A stretch of DNA of 64,000 bases from Microbacterium sp. NIBRBAC000506063 (GCF_017968845.1 NZ_CP072876.1:2108001-2172000), one strand, 5' to 3'; numbered from the stretch's first letter, positions 27,611 to 38,005 are shown. Notes: a model not told the origin generated them from the letters alone. Made by a program: numbers and translations.

Positions 27611-27724
27611 TGTCTCAGAAGATGCGGGCTGTCGTGCACTGTAGGCGCATCTTCTGAGACCGCCGGAACCGTGTGTCTCAGAAGATGCGGGAACCGCCCG
27701 GGTTTGCCCGCATCTTCTGAGACA
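27611..27724. repeat. Two tandem palindromes upstream of lysA
   Basis: GTCTCAGAAGATGCGGG occurs at 27612-27628 with its inverse at 27645-27660, and again at 27675-27691 with a perfect 17-base inverse at 27707-27723 (18 pairs including the outer T-A). So four copies of one arm form two hairpins in the 322-base gap between yihY and lysA. A related palindrome at 61208-61256 keeps GTCTCAG and TGCGGG with a different middle. Confidence 0.85.
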
Positions 27725-27775
27725 GGCTCCGACTGCGGCGAACGGGACGTATGCCGAGGGGTGATGCAGTGTCGA

Positions 27776-27781
27776 TATGAT
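27776..27781 (+). promoter_or_regulatory. Possible lysA -10 box
   Basis: TATGAT, a near-perfect -10 hexamer 52 bases upstream of the lysA GTG. No clear -35 is seen. The rest of the 27512-27833 gap holds only the tandem palindromes. Confidence 0.35.
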
Positions 27782-27833
27782 CGAGGGATCGTCGCCCCGC
27801 GCGATCCTCCGAAGTCTCCAGCTAAGGTGCTCC

Positions 27834-29309
27834 GTGATCTCCCGCCTGCCCGCCAATCCGCTCGCTCCGCAGTGGCTCGCCGTGCCCGAGGACGCCAATG
27901 CGCTCGCCGCAGGCGTGTGGCCGGCATCCGCCGCCCGAGACGACGACGGCGCCCTCACGATCGCCGGAGCCCGCGCCGACGAGCTCGTCCAGCGGCACGG
28001 CACGCCGCTCCTGGTCATCGACGAGGACGAGGCCCGTGGCCGCGCCGAGCGCCTGCGCGCAGCCTTCGACCGCGCTGCCGCCGCTCACGGCACGACCGCG
28101 ACCGTGTATTACGCCGGAAAGGCGTTCCTCAGCACGATCGTCGCGCAGTGGATGACGGATGCCGGGCTGAACGTCGACGTCTGCACGGGTGGGGAGCTCG
28201 CCGTCGCGCTCGCCGCGGGCGTGGCGCCGGACCGCGTCGGCTTCCACGGCAACAACAAGTCGGTCGCCGAACTCGAGCGCGCCGTCGAGACGGGCGTCGG
28301 CACGATCATCGTCGACAGCGAGATCGAGATCGAGCGCCTCGCCGCGATCACCGCGCGCACCGGCACCGAGCAGCGCGTGCTCGTGCGCGTGAACAGCGGC
28401 GTGCACGCAGAGACCCACAGCTTCCTCGCCACGGCCCACGAAGACCAGAAGTTCGGGTTCACGCTCGTCGAGGCGGAGGCGGCGGTCGCCCGCATCCGAG
28501 AGCTGCCTTTCGTGCGCTTCGTGGGGCTGCACTGCCACATCGGTTCGCAGATCTTCGGCGTCGCCGGCTTCCGCGAGTCCGCCTCCCGGGTGATCGAGCT
28601 GCACGCACGGCTCCAAGAGGGCGGCGAGGTCCCGATCCTCAACCTCGGCGGGGGTTTCGGCATCGCCTATACCAGCGCCGACGACCCGACGCCGATCGAC
28701 GAGCTGGCAGAGGGCATCGTCGCGACCGTCGCCGACGAGTGCGCCGCGCGCGGCATCCGGATCCCGCGCCTCGCCTTCGAACCCGGACGCTCCATCATCG
28801 GCACCGCCGGCGTCACCCTCTACGAGATCGGCACGACCAAGGACGTCACGGTCGACACGGGCGGAGAGACCGCCGCGCGCCGCTACGTCAGCGTCGACGG
28901 CGGCATGAGCGACAACGCCCGCCCCGCGCTGTACGGCGCGCAGTACTCCGCCCGCCTCGCATCCCGCGAGGGCACCGGCGATCCCGTGCTCGTGCGCGTC
29001 GTCGGCAAGCACTGCGAGTCCGGCGACATCGTCGTCGACCACGAGTACCTGCCGGGCGACCTCACCCCCGGCGACCTGCTCGCCGTCCCCGCGACCGGCG
29101 CCTATTGCGCCTCGCTCGCGAGCAACTACAACCATGTGCCGCGCCCGGCGGTCATCGCCGTGCAGGACGGCGTCTCGCGCGTGCTTGTGCACGGGGAGAC
29201 CATCGACGATCTGCTCGCGCGTGATGCCGGAATCCCGTCCGCTGTACCCGAAGCTCGTACTGAGCGAGCGCCAGCGGGTCGAAGTGAAGGAGAACGATGC
29301 TTGTACTGA
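27834..29309 (+). CDS. lysA: Diaminopimelate decarboxylase
   Basis: Converts meso-diaminopimelate to lysine, with PLP. The fold III decarboxylase signatures are clear: VYYAGKAFLS with the PLP-binding Lys (residue 96), GFHGNNKSVAEL, GLHCHIGSQIF, LNLGGGFGIAY, AFEPGRSIIG and CESGDI with the active-site Cys. The GTG at 27834 (VISRLPANPLAP) is the likely start; 491 aa. The last 20 or so residues (EARTERAPAGRSEGERCLY) are encoded by a dispersed repeat and are not expected in the family. The gene leads into hom. Intact. Confidence 0.95.
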   Translation: MISRLPANPLAPQWLAVPEDANALAAGVWPASAARDDDGALTIAGARADELVQRHGTPLLVIDEDEARGRAERLRAAFDRAAAAHGTTATVYYAGKAFLSTIVAQWMTDAGLNVDVCTGGELAVALAAGVAPDRVGFHGNNKSVAELERAVETGVGTIIVDSEIEIERLAAITARTGTEQRVLVRVNSGVHAETHSFLATAHEDQKFGFTLVEAEAAVARIRELPFVRFVGLHCHIGSQIFGVAGFRESASRVIELHARLQEGGEVPILNLGGGFGIAYTSADDPTPIDELAEGIVATVADECAARGIRIPRLAFEPGRSIIGTAGVTLYEIGTTKDVTVDTGGETAARRYVSVDGGMSDNARPALYGAQYSARLASREGTGDPVLVRVVGKHCESGDIVVDHEYLPGDLTPGDLLAVPATGAYCASLASNYNHVPRPAVIAVQDGVSRVLVHGETIDDLLARDAGIPSAVPEARTERAPAGRSEGERCLY

Positions 29310-29332
29310 GCGAATGGAATGAGTCGAAGTGA
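29257..29332 (+). repeat. Two direct copies of a dispersed repeat spanning the lysA-hom junction
   Basis: GTACTGAGCGA ... GTCGAAGTGA occurs at 29257-29287 and 29303-29332. The first copy encodes part of the LysA tail; the second contains the lysA stop and the hom start codon. The type is the TGAGC...GTCGAA element also seen at 30501-30529 and 59466-59484. Confidence 0.75.
29297..29332 (+). CDS. Possible 11-codon leader ORF overlapping the hom start
   Basis: AAGGAG (29287-29292) precedes ATG at 29297, which opens [11 protein letters not shown] and stops at TGA 29330-29332. That stop overlaps the hom GTG (29329) as GTGA. The ribosome-binding site here is better than the one at hom itself, so ribosomes ending this frame could restart at hom. 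The ORF arises from the dispersed repeat. It is not shown to be translated. Confidence 0.4.
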   Translation: MLVLSEWNESK

Positions 29333-30675
29333 CACCCGAGTACCGACGACTCCGCGTGGCGCTTCTGGGCGCCGGCGCGGTGGGATCGCAGGTGGCCTCG
29401 CTCCTGCTCCAGCACGGCGACGAGCTCGCCGACCGCGCCGGGGCCGTTCTGGAGCTGGCCGGCATCGCCGTGCGCGACGTGAACGCTCCCCGCGACGTGG
29501 ATCTTCCCGCCGAGCTGTTCACGACGGATGCCGAGAGCCTCATCGTCGGTGCGGACATCGTCATCGAGCTCATGGGCGGGATCGAGCCCGCCCGCGAGTA
29601 CATCCTCCAGGCGATCGGCTCCGGCGCGGATGTCGTGACCGCCAACAAGGCGCTGCTGGCCACCCACGGTCCCGAACTGTTCGAGGCGGCCGACCAGGTG
29701 GGTGCCTCCGTGCACTACGAGGCTGCGGCCGCCGGTGCGATCCCGATCATCCGCCCGCTGCGCGATTCGCTCGCCGGCGACCGCATCGTGCGCATCATGG
29801 GCATCGTCAACGGCACGACCAACTACATCCTCGACCGCATGGACACCGAGGGCGCCGACTTCGCCGACGTCCTGGCCGAGGCGCAGAGGCTCGGCTACGC
29901 CGAGGCCGACCCCACGGCGGATGTCGAGAGCTATGACGCCGCCCAGAAGGCCGCGATCCTCGCGAGCCTCGCCTTCCACACGGCCGTTCCGCTCGAGGCC
30001 GTGCACCGCGAGGGCATCACCGGCGTCACCAAGGCCATGATCGACCAGGCGCGCGACGCCGACCAGGTGATCAAGCTGCTCGCCGTGTGTGAGCGCATCG
30101 ACGTGGATGGCGCCGAGTCGATCTCGGTGCGGGTCTACCCGGCGCTCGTCTCGCGCACGCATCCGCTCGCCTCCGTGCACGGCGCGCACAACGCCGTCTT
30201 CGTCGAGGCCGAGGCGGCCGGCGACCTCATGTTCTACGGCGCCGGCGCCGGTGGCATCCAGACCGCGTCCGCCGTGCTCGGAGACGTGGTCTCGGCCGCC
30301 CGCCGCCACATCGCCGGCGGCACCGGGGTGGGGGAATCGACCCGGGCGAACATGCCGGTCGCCCCGATCGGCCACGTCGTGACCCGGTACCAGATCACCC
30401 TCGAAGTGGACGACCAGCCCGGCGTCCTCGCCACGATCGCAGGGATCCTCAGCGACGGCGGCGTCTCGGTCGCCACCGTCGTGCAGACGGTGGTCGACCT
30501 TTCGACGCCGGTTGCTGAGCCTGGTCGAAGCACAGGGACCGGGATTCCCACGGCCCTCCTCGTCATCGGCACCCACCGGGCCACCGAACAGGCGCTCAGC
30601 GACACCGTCGCGCGCCTGGCAGAAAGCGATGTCGTCGAACGTGTGGCCAGCGTGCTGCGCGTGGAAGGAGAATGA
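29329..30675 (+). CDS. hom: Homoserine dehydrogenase
   Basis: Reduces aspartate semialdehyde to homoserine, the branch to threonine and methionine. An N-terminal Rossmann fold ([28 protein letters not shown]) precedes the catalytic part ([43 protein letters not shown]) and a C-terminal ACT domain ([20 protein letters not shown]). GTG at 29329. A stretch near residues 390-405 ([12 protein letters not shown]) interrupts the ACT domain and is encoded by the dispersed repeat. 448 aa. The stop overlaps thrC as ATGA. Confidence 0.96.
   Translation: MTPEYRRLRVALLGAGAVGSQVASLLLQHGDELADRAGAVLELAGIAVRDVNAPRDVDLPAELFTTDAESLIVGADIVIELMGGIEPAREYILQAIGSGADVVTANKALLATHGPELFEAADQVGASVHYEAAAAGAIPIIRPLRDSLAGDRIVRIMGIVNGTTNYILDRMDTEGADFADVLAEAQRLGYAEADPTADVESYDAAQKAAILASLAFHTAVPLEAVHREGITGVTKAMIDQARDADQVIKLLAVCERIDVDGAESISVRVYPALVSRTHPLASVHGAHNAVFVEAEAAGDLMFYGAGAGGIQTASAVLGDVVSAARRHIAGGTGVGESTRANMPVAPIGHVVTRYQITLEVDDQPGVLATIAGILSDGGVSVATVVQTVVDLSTPVAEPGRSTGTGIPTALLVIGTHRATEQALSDTVARLAESDVVERVASVLRVEGE
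30501..30529 (+). repeat. Dispersed repeat inside the hom ACT domain
   Basis: TTCGAC (30501-30506) and GTCGAA (30524-30529) flank GCTGAGCC. It keeps the hom frame open and adds roughly a dozen residues where other homoserine dehydrogenases pass directly from VVQTV to the next strand. Confidence 0.6.
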
Positions 30676-31765
30676 CCATGGCACATCTTTGGCGCGGAGT
30701 CCTGCGCGAGTACGCCGACCGGCTCGGGGTCACCGAGCAGTCCACCGTCGTCACCCTCGGCGAGGGCGGCACGCCCCTGCTTCCTGCACCTGCGCTCTCG
30801 CGCCGCACCGGTGCCGACGTCTGGGTGAAGTTCGAGGGCATGAACCCGACCGGCTCCTTCAAGGACCGCGGCATGACCGTCGCGCTGTCCCGCGCCGTCG
30901 AGCACGGCGCGAAGGCCGTCATCTGCGCCTCGACGGGCAACACGTCGGCATCCGCCGCCGCCTACGCAGCCCACGCGGGGATCACCGCGGCCGTGCTCGT
31001 GCCCGAGGGCAAGATCGCGATGGGCAAGCTCAGCCAGGCCGTCGCCCACAACGGACAGCTCATCCAGGTGCGCGGCAACTTCGACGACTGCCTCGACATC
31101 GCCCGCGAGCTCGCCGAGCACTATCCGGTCCACCTGGTCAACTCCGTCAACCCCGACCGCATCGAGGGGCAGAAGACCGCCGCCTACGAGGTCGTCGAGG
31201 TGCTCGGCGACGCACCCGACTTCCACTTCATCCCGGTCGGCAACGCCGGCAACTACACCGCCTACTCCCGCGGCTATCGTGAGGAGGAAGGGCGCGGCGA
31301 GGCCACCCGCGTGCCGCGCATGTTCGGCTTCCAGGCCGAGGGCTCGGCGCCGATCGTGCGCGGCGAGGTCGTGAAGAACCCCGACACCGTCGCGACCGCG
31401 ATCCGCATCGGCAACCCCGCCTCGTGGGAGCTCGCGCTGGAGGCGCAGAAGGCGACGGACGGGTACTTCGGGGCGATCGACGACAGGCGCATCCTCGAGG
31501 CGCAGAAGCTGCTCTCTGGCGAGGTCGGGATCTTCGTCGAGCCCGCCTCCGCCATCAGCGTCGCGGGTCTCCTCGACCGCGCTGAGGCCGGTGCCGTCCC
31601 GAAGGGCGCGCGCGTCGTGCTCACGGTCACCGGTCACGGCCTCAAGGACCCCCAGTGGGCGCTGCGTCAGCCGGACGGGTCGGATGTCGCCCCACCGTCG
31701 TCGACGCCGCCACGAGCGAGGTCGCGAGCGTCCTGGGCCTGCAGCCGAAGGGATCCGACGCGTGA
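30672..31765 (+). CDS. thrC: Threonine synthase
   Basis: PLP enzyme that turns O-phosphohomoserine into threonine. [21 protein letters not shown] with the PLP Lys (residue 64), [15 protein letters not shown] and [11 protein letters not shown] are all present. ATG at 30672 overlaps the hom stop; the ATG at 30678 is a close alternative. One C is missing at 31690-31693, after which the true C-terminus reads [20 protein letters not shown]; 364 aa. The stop overlaps the thrB GTG as GTGA, so hom, thrC and thrB form one coupled unit. Confidence 0.95.
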
Positions 31766-32726
31766 GCGAGGGGGCTCCGGTCCCTCTGCCCGCCGAAGGG
31801 CGCACCGTCGCGGTGCGCGTCCCCGCCACCGCGGCCAATCTCGGCCCGGGCTTCGACACGCTGGGGCTCGCGCTGAGCGTCTACGACGAGCTGATGATCA
31901 CGGCGCTGGAGGCGTCGCGACTCGAGATCGAAGTGCGCGGCTCCGGTGCCGATGAGATCGCGCGTGACGAGAGCAATCTCGTCGTGCGCTCGATCGCCCA
32001 TGTGTTCGCCGATGCCGGGCGCCCTCTGCCGGGTCTGCGCATCGTCGCCGACAACGGCGTCCCGCACGGCCGTGGTCTGGGCTCCTCCGGGGCCGCCGTC
32101 GTCGCCGGCGTGCTGGCGGCCGCCGGGCTCCTCGAGGGGAGGTCTCCTTCTCCGACGACGACCTGCTGCGCCTGGCGACCGAGCTCGAGGGCCACCCCGA
32201 CAATGTCGCCCCGGCGCTCTTCGGCGGCCTCACCATCGCCTGGGAGGGCGATCGCGGTCCGCAGCACAAGAAGCTCCTCGTGCACCGCGGTGTCGCCCCG
32301 CTCGTGCTCGTGCCCTCGTACACGATGTCGACGGCGCTGGCGCGTTCCCTCCAGCCCGCGCACGTGCCGCGGGAGGATGCGGTCTTCAACGTCTCGCGGT
32401 CCGCGCTGCTGATCGCCGCGCTCACGCAGAGCCCGGAGCTCCTCCTGGATGCGACCGCCGACCGTCTCCATCAGGACTACCGCGCCGAGGCCATGCCGGA
32501 GACGAGTCGCGTGCTGCGCGCCCTCCGTGAGGCGGGGTTCGCGGCGGTCGTCTCCGGTGCGGGGCCGAGCCTGCTGGTGCTCGCCGACGGCCCGGGCCGC
32601 CGTCAGGAGGCCGCAGCCGTCGCCGACGCAGCCTCCGACACCCCGTGGGAGCAGCTGATGCTCGCCGTCGACGTCCGTGGTGGTAGAGTATGGAATCGAG
32701 CGGAGGGCTCCACGTCACACTCGTGA
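31762..32726 (+). CDS. thrB: Homoserine kinase
   Basis: GHMP-family kinase that phosphorylates homoserine. It has [20 protein letters not shown] near the start, the ATP loop [16 protein letters not shown] (about residues 96-111), and a C-terminal [16 protein letters not shown] at 31762 overlaps thrC. One G is missing at 32136-32139; repaired, [20 protein letters not shown] is read, 321 aa. It closes the threonine branch operon, and rho follows after a 156-base gap. Confidence 0.95.
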
Positions 32727-32768
32727 ATCTGGCCCCGTCGCACTTCTGCGAGATCCGCACGGCAATCC

Positions 32769-32789
32769 CCACAGCTTTCTGAGCTGTGG
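32769..32789 (+). terminator. Hairpin in the gap between thrB and rho
   Basis: CCACAGCT (32769-32776) pairs perfectly with AGCTGTGG (32782-32789) over TTCTG. No T tract. TATAGC at 32827-32832 is a possible -10 for rho, leaving a leader of about 50 bases. The rest of the 32727-32882 gap shows nothing else. Confidence 0.5.
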
Positions 32790-32882
32790 CTGGCATGCGC
32801 CCTCAGGGGTGCTCCGTGCGAACACGTATAGCACCCGTTATCGCGTGGACCGCTCACCCCCACGACATATGAGGGAGTACTC

Positions 32883-34819
32883 GTGGAGAATTTCTCCGAG
32901 ACCCAGAACGATCAGCCCGTCGCCGCATCCGGCGACACCACCACCGACGCGCCGGTCGCCGAGGCGCCGCGCAAGCGCGCCCCGCGCCGGGCGACCACCG
33001 CCACGGCCGCGGCCAAGGCGAGCGAGCAGGCCGCGGCTCCCGCCGGAGAAGAGGCGCCCAAGGCCAAGGCGCCGCGCGCGAGCCGCGCGAAGAAGGCCGC
33101 AGAGTCGGATGCCGCGACCACCGAGTCCGCCGCATCCGATGCCCCGGCATCCGACGCTCCGGCCGAGGAGCCCAAGAAGCGCCCGTCGCGTGCCCGCAAG
33201 GCGCCCGCGAAGACGGAGGATGCCGCGGCATCCGAGAGCGCCGCGCAGGGTGAGACCGCGAAGGACGACGCACCCGCCTCCGACGCGCCGAAGGGCGACG
33301 AGAAGGCCGACAACGGCGCCAAGAGCACCGCGTCCAGCAAGGGCCGGGCGGTGCCAAGGCCAAGGCCGACGCGAAGAGCAAGCCCGAGACCAAGGGCGAG
33401 TCCGCCGACGGCAAGTCCGAGGGCGAAGGCGAAGCCTCGGGCGACGACAGCGGCAACGAGTCCACCGGACGCAACCGCAACCGCAACCGCAGCCGCAGCC
33501 GCGGCCGCGGACAGGGCGGTCAGACGGGCGGGCAGGAACCGCCCGCGGACGACGAGGGTTCCGCCGGCGGGGGTCGCACGCGCCAGCGCAACAAGCGCCG
33601 TGGTGGCGCGAACGACGAGTTCGAGCCCGAGATCGGCGAGGACGACGTCCTCATCCCCATCGCGGGCATCCTCGATGTCCTCGACAACTACGCCTTCGTG
33701 CGCACGACCGGCTACCTCTCCGGTCCCAGCGACGTCTACGTCTCGCTCGGCCAGGTCAAGAAGTACAACCTGCGCAAGGGCGACGCGGTCGTCGGCGCCA
33801 TCAAGCAGCCCCGCGAGGGCGAGCAGCAGGGCCGCCAGAAGTACAACGCTCTTGTCAAGGTCGACTCGGTCAACGGGCTCTCGGTCGAGGACGCCGCCAC
33901 CCGCGTCGACTTCGGCAAGCTCACCCCGCTGTACCCGCAGGAGCGCCTGCGCCTGGAGACGGCGCCCGAGAAACTGACCCAGCGCATCATCGACCTCGTC
34001 GCCCCCATCGGCAAGGGCCAGCGCGGCCTCGTCGTCGCGCCCCCGAAGGCCGGCAAGACGATCGTCCTGCAGCAGATCGCGAACGCGATCGCGCAGAACA
34101 ACCCCGAGGTCCACCTCATGGTCGTGCTCGTCGACGAGCGCCCCGAAGAGGTCACCGACATGGAGCGCACCGTCAAGGGCGAGGTCATCGCCTCGACCTT
34201 CGACCGTCCCGCGGAAGATCACACGACCGTCGCCGAGCTCGCCATCGAGCGCGCCAAGCGCCTCGTGGAGCTTGGCCGTGACGTCGTCGTGCTCCTCGAC
34301 TCGATCACCCGCCTGGGCCGCGCCTACAACCTGGCCGCCCCGGCATCCGGTCGCGTCCTCACCGGCGGCGTCGACGCCTCGGCGCTGTACCCGCCCAAGC
34401 GCTTCTTCGGCGCCGCGCGCAACATCGAGAACGGCGGCTCGCTGACCATCCTCGCCACCGCGCTCGTGGAGACCGGGTCCAAGATGGACGAGGTCATCTT
34501 CGAGGAGTTCAAGGGCACCGGCAACAGCGAACTGCGCCTGTCGCGCCAGCTCGCCGACAAGCGCATCTTCCCTGCCGTCGACGTCAACGCGTCGTCCACC
34601 CGCCGCGAGGAGATGCTGCTCTCGCCCGACGAGGTCAAGATCACCTGGAAGCTGCGCCGTGCCCTCGCCGGGCTCGACCCGCAGCAGGCGCTCGAGGTCG
34701 TGCTCGGCAACCTCAAGGAGACGAGCTCGAACGTCGAGTTCCTCGTGCGGATGCAGAAGTCGATCCCGACGGCTCCCGCCGGCGGCCACAGCCACGGCCA
34801 CGAGAACAACATCCGCTGA
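32883..34819 (+). CDS. rho: Transcription termination factor Rho with long N-terminal extension
   Basis: Hexameric RNA helicase that ends transcription. The core starts near residue 250 ([20 protein letters not shown]) and holds [20 protein letters not shown] (RNA-binding), [12 protein letters not shown] (Walker A), [14 protein letters not shown] (Walker B) and [15 protein letters not shown] (R/Q loop region). Before it lies about 240 residues of Ala/Lys/Glu-rich, then Arg-rich sequence ([15 protein letters not shown]), typical of actinobacterial Rho and RNA-binding in them. GTG at 32883. One G is missing at 33346-33348; repaired length 645 aa. Confidence 0.95.
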
Positions 34820-34821
34820 TC

Positions 34822-35895
34822 GTGTTCGAATCGGTCCATGCTCTCATCGACGAGCATCGCCGGGTGCAGGAGGAGCTCTCCGACCCGGCGGTGCACGCCG
34901 ACGCGGCACGGGCCAAGCGGGTCAATCGCCGCTATGCGGAGCTGAGCCGGATCGTCGCCGCGCACGAGGCGTGGGTGGCGGCGGGGGAGGACCTCGAGGC
35001 GGCGCGCGAGCTCGCCAAGGAGGACGAGGCGTTCGCCGAGGAGGTGCCGACGCTGGAGGAGCATCTCGCCGAGGCGCAGGAGCGCCTGCGGCGCCTGCTC
35101 ATCCCTCGCGACCCGGATGACGCACGCGACGTGATCATGGAGATCAAGGCCGGGGAGGGCGGCGCCGAGAGCGCGCTGTTCGCGGCCGACCTGCTGCGCA
35201 TGTACATGCAGTACGCCGCATCCAAGGGGTGGAAGACCGAGCTCCTCGAGCGCAACGAGTCCGACCTCGGCGGCTACAAGGACGTCCAGGTCGCGATCAA
35301 GGGCTCCTCCACCGATCCCGCCCAGGGCGTGTGGGCGCACCTGAAGTACGAGGGCGGCGTGCACCGCGTGCAGCGCGTGCCCGCCACCGAGTCGCAGGGT
35401 CGCATCCACACCTCCACCACGGGCGTGCTCGTCTTTCCTGAGGTCGACGAGCCCGAAGAGATCGAGATCAACCAGAACGACCTCAAGGTCGACGTCTACC
35501 GCTCCTCGGGCCCCGGCGGGCAGTCGGTCAACACGACCGACTCGGCCGTGCGCATCACGCATCTGCCGACCGGCATCGTCGTCTCGATGCAGAACGAGAA
35601 GTCGCAGCTGCAGAACCGCGAGGCCGGGATGCGCGTCCTGCGCGCCCGGCTCCTCGCCCGCCAGCAGGAGGAGCTCGCCGCCGCGGCATCCGACGCCCGC
35701 AGGTCGCAGATCCGCGGCATGGACCGCTCTGAGCGCATCCGCACTTACAACTTCCCCGAGAACCGCATCGCCGATCACCGCACCGGGTACAAGTCCTACA
35801 ACCTCGACCAGGTCATGGACGGCGCGCTCGAGCCCATCATCGAGTCGTGCATCTCCGCCGACGAGGAGGAGCGACTCGCCGCCCTCGGCGAATGA
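34822..35895 (+). CDS. prfA: Peptide chain release factor 1
   Basis: Recognises UAA and UAG and releases the peptide chain. The GGQ motif is in [20 protein letters not shown] (about residue 232), and the codon-recognition PxT region is [15 protein letters not shown] (about 187-201), with the RF1-type PAT. 357 aa, GTG at 34822, two bases after the rho stop. The matching methyltransferase prmC, which modifies the GGQ Gln, is at 38006. Intact. Confidence 0.96.
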   Translation: MFESVHALIDEHRRVQEELSDPAVHADAARAKRVNRRYAELSRIVAAHEAWVAAGEDLEAARELAKEDEAFAEEVPTLEEHLAEAQERLRRLLIPRDPDDARDVIMEIKAGEGGAESALFAADLLRMYMQYAASKGWKTELLERNESDLGGYKDVQVAIKGSSTDPAQGVWAHLKYEGGVHRVQRVPATESQGRIHTSTTGVLVFPEVDEPEEIEINQNDLKVDVYRSSGPGGQSVNTTDSAVRITHLPTGIVVSMQNEKSQLQNREAGMRVLRARLLARQQEELAAAASDARRSQIRGMDRSERIRTYNFPENRIADHRTGYKSYNLDQVMDGALEPIIESCISADEEERLAALGE

Positions 35896-35940
35896 CGCTC
35901 TTCCCGTCAAGCGCTCTCCGGCGGTGGTATGTTCAGCGCC

Positions 35941-36351
35941 ATGATCACGTTTCTCATCCGGTCGCTCATCTTCCTCGCCTCGGCCGCGGTCGGACTGATC
36001 GTGGCGAACCTGCTACTAGCGGGGTTCCATATCGACTGGCGCGATTGGTGGGGCTTCGTCCTGGCCATCGTCATCTTCGCGGTGCTGCAGAGCGTGCTCG
36101 CGCCGTGGCTCGCGCGTGTGGCGCAGCGCAACGCGCCGGCGCTGCTGGGCGGCATCGGCATCGTGTCCACCTTCGTCGCACTGCTCATCGTCGTGCTGAT
36201 CCCCGATGCCGGACTGTCGATCGGCGAGCCCGTGCTGCTGACGTGGATCCTCGCTCCGGTGATCGTGTGGATGGTCACCGCGCTGGCGACCTGGCTGCTG
36301 CCCGCGGTGTTCCTCAAGAAGAAGGTCGAAGAGCGCCGCGACGAGAACTGA
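35941..36351 (+). CDS. Small four-span membrane protein (phage holin family IV-like)
   Basis: Four hydrophobic segments cover nearly all of the protein (FLIRSLIFLASAAVGLIVAN, FVLAIVIFAVLQSVLA, GIGIVSTFVALLIVVLI, TWILAPVIVWMVTALATWLL), ending in KKKVEERRDEN. It resembles the actinobacterial membrane family named after phage holins, with no known lytic role here. ATG at 35941 fits the family start MITFLIR, and TATGTT ends 7 bases upstream, so the message may be leaderless; an ATG at 35929 would add four residues. 136 aa. Confidence 0.7.
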   Translation: MITFLIRSLIFLASAAVGLIVANLLLAGFHIDWRDWWGFVLAIVIFAVLQSVLAPWLARVAQRNAPALLGGIGIVSTFVALLIVVLIPDAGLSIGEPVLLTWILAPVIVWMVTALATWLLPAVFLKKKVEERRDEN

Positions 36352-36390
36352 GGGCGGAGGGCGGCGACTCGCGCCTGACCCGGGTCGCGT

Positions 36391-36960
36391 CTAGATCGAG
36401 TACTCGGGAACCGTCAGCGCGCTCTTCGCGGCAGGCGCCGAGGCCTTCCCGCGGGGGCGAGCGGGAACGCCCACGAGCACGACGTTCGGCGGAGCGTCCT
36501 TGGTGACCACGGCGTTGGCGCCGACGACGCTGCCGGCGCCGATCGTGATGGGTCCCAGGATCTTGGCGCCCGCGCCGACCATCACACCGTCCTGGAGCGT
36601 CGGATGCCGCTTCCCGCCTTCCCGCTGCCGGCCGCCGAGGGTGACCCCGTGGTAGAGCATGACGTCGTCACCGACTTCGGCGGTCTCGCCGATCACGACG
36701 CCCATGCCGTGGTCGATGAAGAAGCGTCGGCCGATCGTGGCGCCCGGGTGGATCTCGATGCCGGTGAGCCAGCGGGTGATCTGCGAGCCGGCCCGGGCGA
36801 GGAAGCGCAGCCTCCACCCCCACAGCCGGTGGTTGATCCGGTGCGCCCACACGGCGTGCAGACCCGGGTACAGCAGAGCCATCTCCAACCCGCTGCGTGC
36901 CGCGGGATCGTGGACGCGCGCCGCACGAAGGTCCTCGCGGATCCGGGCGATGACTCCCAC
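36391..36960 (-). CDS. cysE: Serine O-acetyltransferase
   Basis: First step of cysteine synthesis: acetyl-CoA plus serine gives O-acetylserine. The left-handed beta-helix is visible from [20 protein letters not shown] through [20 protein letters not shown] and [17 protein letters not shown], with the catalytic His in DHGMG. 189 aa. The C-terminus ends VPEYSI; a terminal Ile is what inserts into the CysK active site in the cysteine synthase complex. The gene begins 5 bases after cysK, in one operon. Intact. Confidence 0.93.
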   Translation of the reverse strand: MGVIARIREDLRAARVHDPAARSGLEMALLYPGLHAVWAHRINHRLWGWRLRFLARAGSQITRWLTGIEIHPGATIGRRFFIDHGMGVVIGETAEVGDDVMLYHGVTLGGRQREGGKRHPTLQDGVMVGAGAKILGPITIGAGSVVGANAVVTKDAPPNVVLVGVPARPRGKASAPAAKSALTVPEYSI

Positions 36961-36965
36961 GATGG

Positions 36966-37904
36966 TCAGTCCTCTGCGGGGTCTTCGTAGAGGGTCGTGG
37001 TGAGGTAGCGCTCACCGGAGTCGGGCACGATCACGACGATGTTCTTGCCGGCGCTCTCCGGGCGGCGGGCGATCTCGAGCGCGGCCCAGACGGCGGCGCC
37101 GGAGGACATGCCCGCGAGGATCCCCTCGCGTGTGGCCAGTTCGCGGGCGACGCGGATGGCGTCGTCGAACTCGACGTCGAAGATCTCGTCGATGATCTCG
37201 CGATTGAGGATCGCGGGGACGAAGTTCGGCCCGATGCCCTGGATGCGGTGACCGCCGGGGCGCCCCTCGGTGAGCATGGGGGAGTCCTTGGGCTCGACCG
37301 CGACGACCTGGACGTCCGGGTTGCGCTGCTTGAGCACCTCTCCGACGCCGGTGATCGTGCCGCCGGTCCCGATGCCGGCGACGAAGACGTCGACCTTGCC
37401 GTCGGTGTCGGCCCAGATCTCCTCGGCGGTCGTGCGCCGGTGGATCGCGGGGTTCGCCTCGTTCTCGAACTGGCGCACCCAGATCGCACCGGGGGTGTCC
37501 TCGACGATCTGCTTGGCGGTGTTGACCGCCTCGGTCATGCCCTTGTAGGGGTCGGTCAGCACGAGTTCCGCGCCGTATGCCTTCAGCAGCATGCGACGCT
37601 CCTTGCTCATCGACGCGGGCATCGTGAGGATCACCCGGTAGCCGCGGGCCGCGCCGACGAGGGCGAGGGCGATGCCGGTGTTGCCGCTGGTCGACTCGAC
37701 GATCGTGCCGCCCGGCTTCAGCTCTCCCGAGGCCTCTGCGGCGTCGATGAGCGCGATGCCCAGGCGGTCCTTGACGCTCGAGCCGGGGTTGTAGAACTCC
37801 AGCTTGGCCAGGACCGTTCCCGGCAGACCTTCGCTCACGGAGTTCAGCCTCACCAGGGGTGTACCGCCGAAGGCCGTGGTGATGTCGGAGTGGATGCCTG
37901 CCAT
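36966..37904 (-). CDS. cysK: Cysteine synthase A (O-acetylserine sulfhydrylase)
   Basis: PLP enzyme that joins sulfide and O-acetylserine. [16 protein letters not shown] holds the PLP Lys (about residue 44), [16 protein letters not shown] binds the substrate carboxylate, and [16 protein letters not shown] binds the PLP phosphate. ATG at 37904 is the usual family start ([18 protein letters not shown]); 312 aa. Upstream, AAAGG is the ribosome-binding site. It leads the cysK-cysE operon and is divergent from prmC. Intact. Confidence 0.95.
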   Translation of the reverse strand: MAGIHSDITTAFGGTPLVRLNSVSEGLPGTVLAKLEFYNPGSSVKDRLGIALIDAAEASGELKPGGTIVESTSGNTGIALALVGAARGYRVILTMPASMSKERRMLLKAYGAELVLTDPYKGMTEAVNTAKQIVEDTPGAIWVRQFENEANPAIHRRTTAEEIWADTDGKVDVFVAGIGTGGTITGVGEVLKQRNPDVQVVAVEPKDSPMLTEGRPGGHRIQGIGPNFVPAILNREIIDEIFDVEFDDAIRVARELATREGILAGMSSGAAVWAALEIARRPESAGKNIVVIVPDSGERYLTTTLYEDPAED

Positions 37905-38005
37905 GGAATCTCGCCTTTCTGCGCACGAGGGGTGCCGAACAAGCCTAGGCGAGCGCGGCCTCTCCCGTGCACTTTGTGACACCCTCGCCGGAATAGGGTG
38001 GGAGG

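Noticed and set aside
27611..27724. CRISPR array
   Set aside because: The repeats alternate in orientation and form two hairpins; there are no regular spacers and no cas genes.
27822..29663. Long minus-strand open frame opposite lysA, and similar ones opposite rho (32912-34801), dxr (57330-59204) and capsid (7378-9156)
   Set aside because: Frames opposite high-GC genes stay open because of third-position G+C; they have low-complexity or unrelated content.
32883..34819. Programmed frameshifting in rho, thrB or atpD
   Set aside because: Sites lack slippery heptamers with structure, and the same pattern is seen in dozens of unrelated genes.
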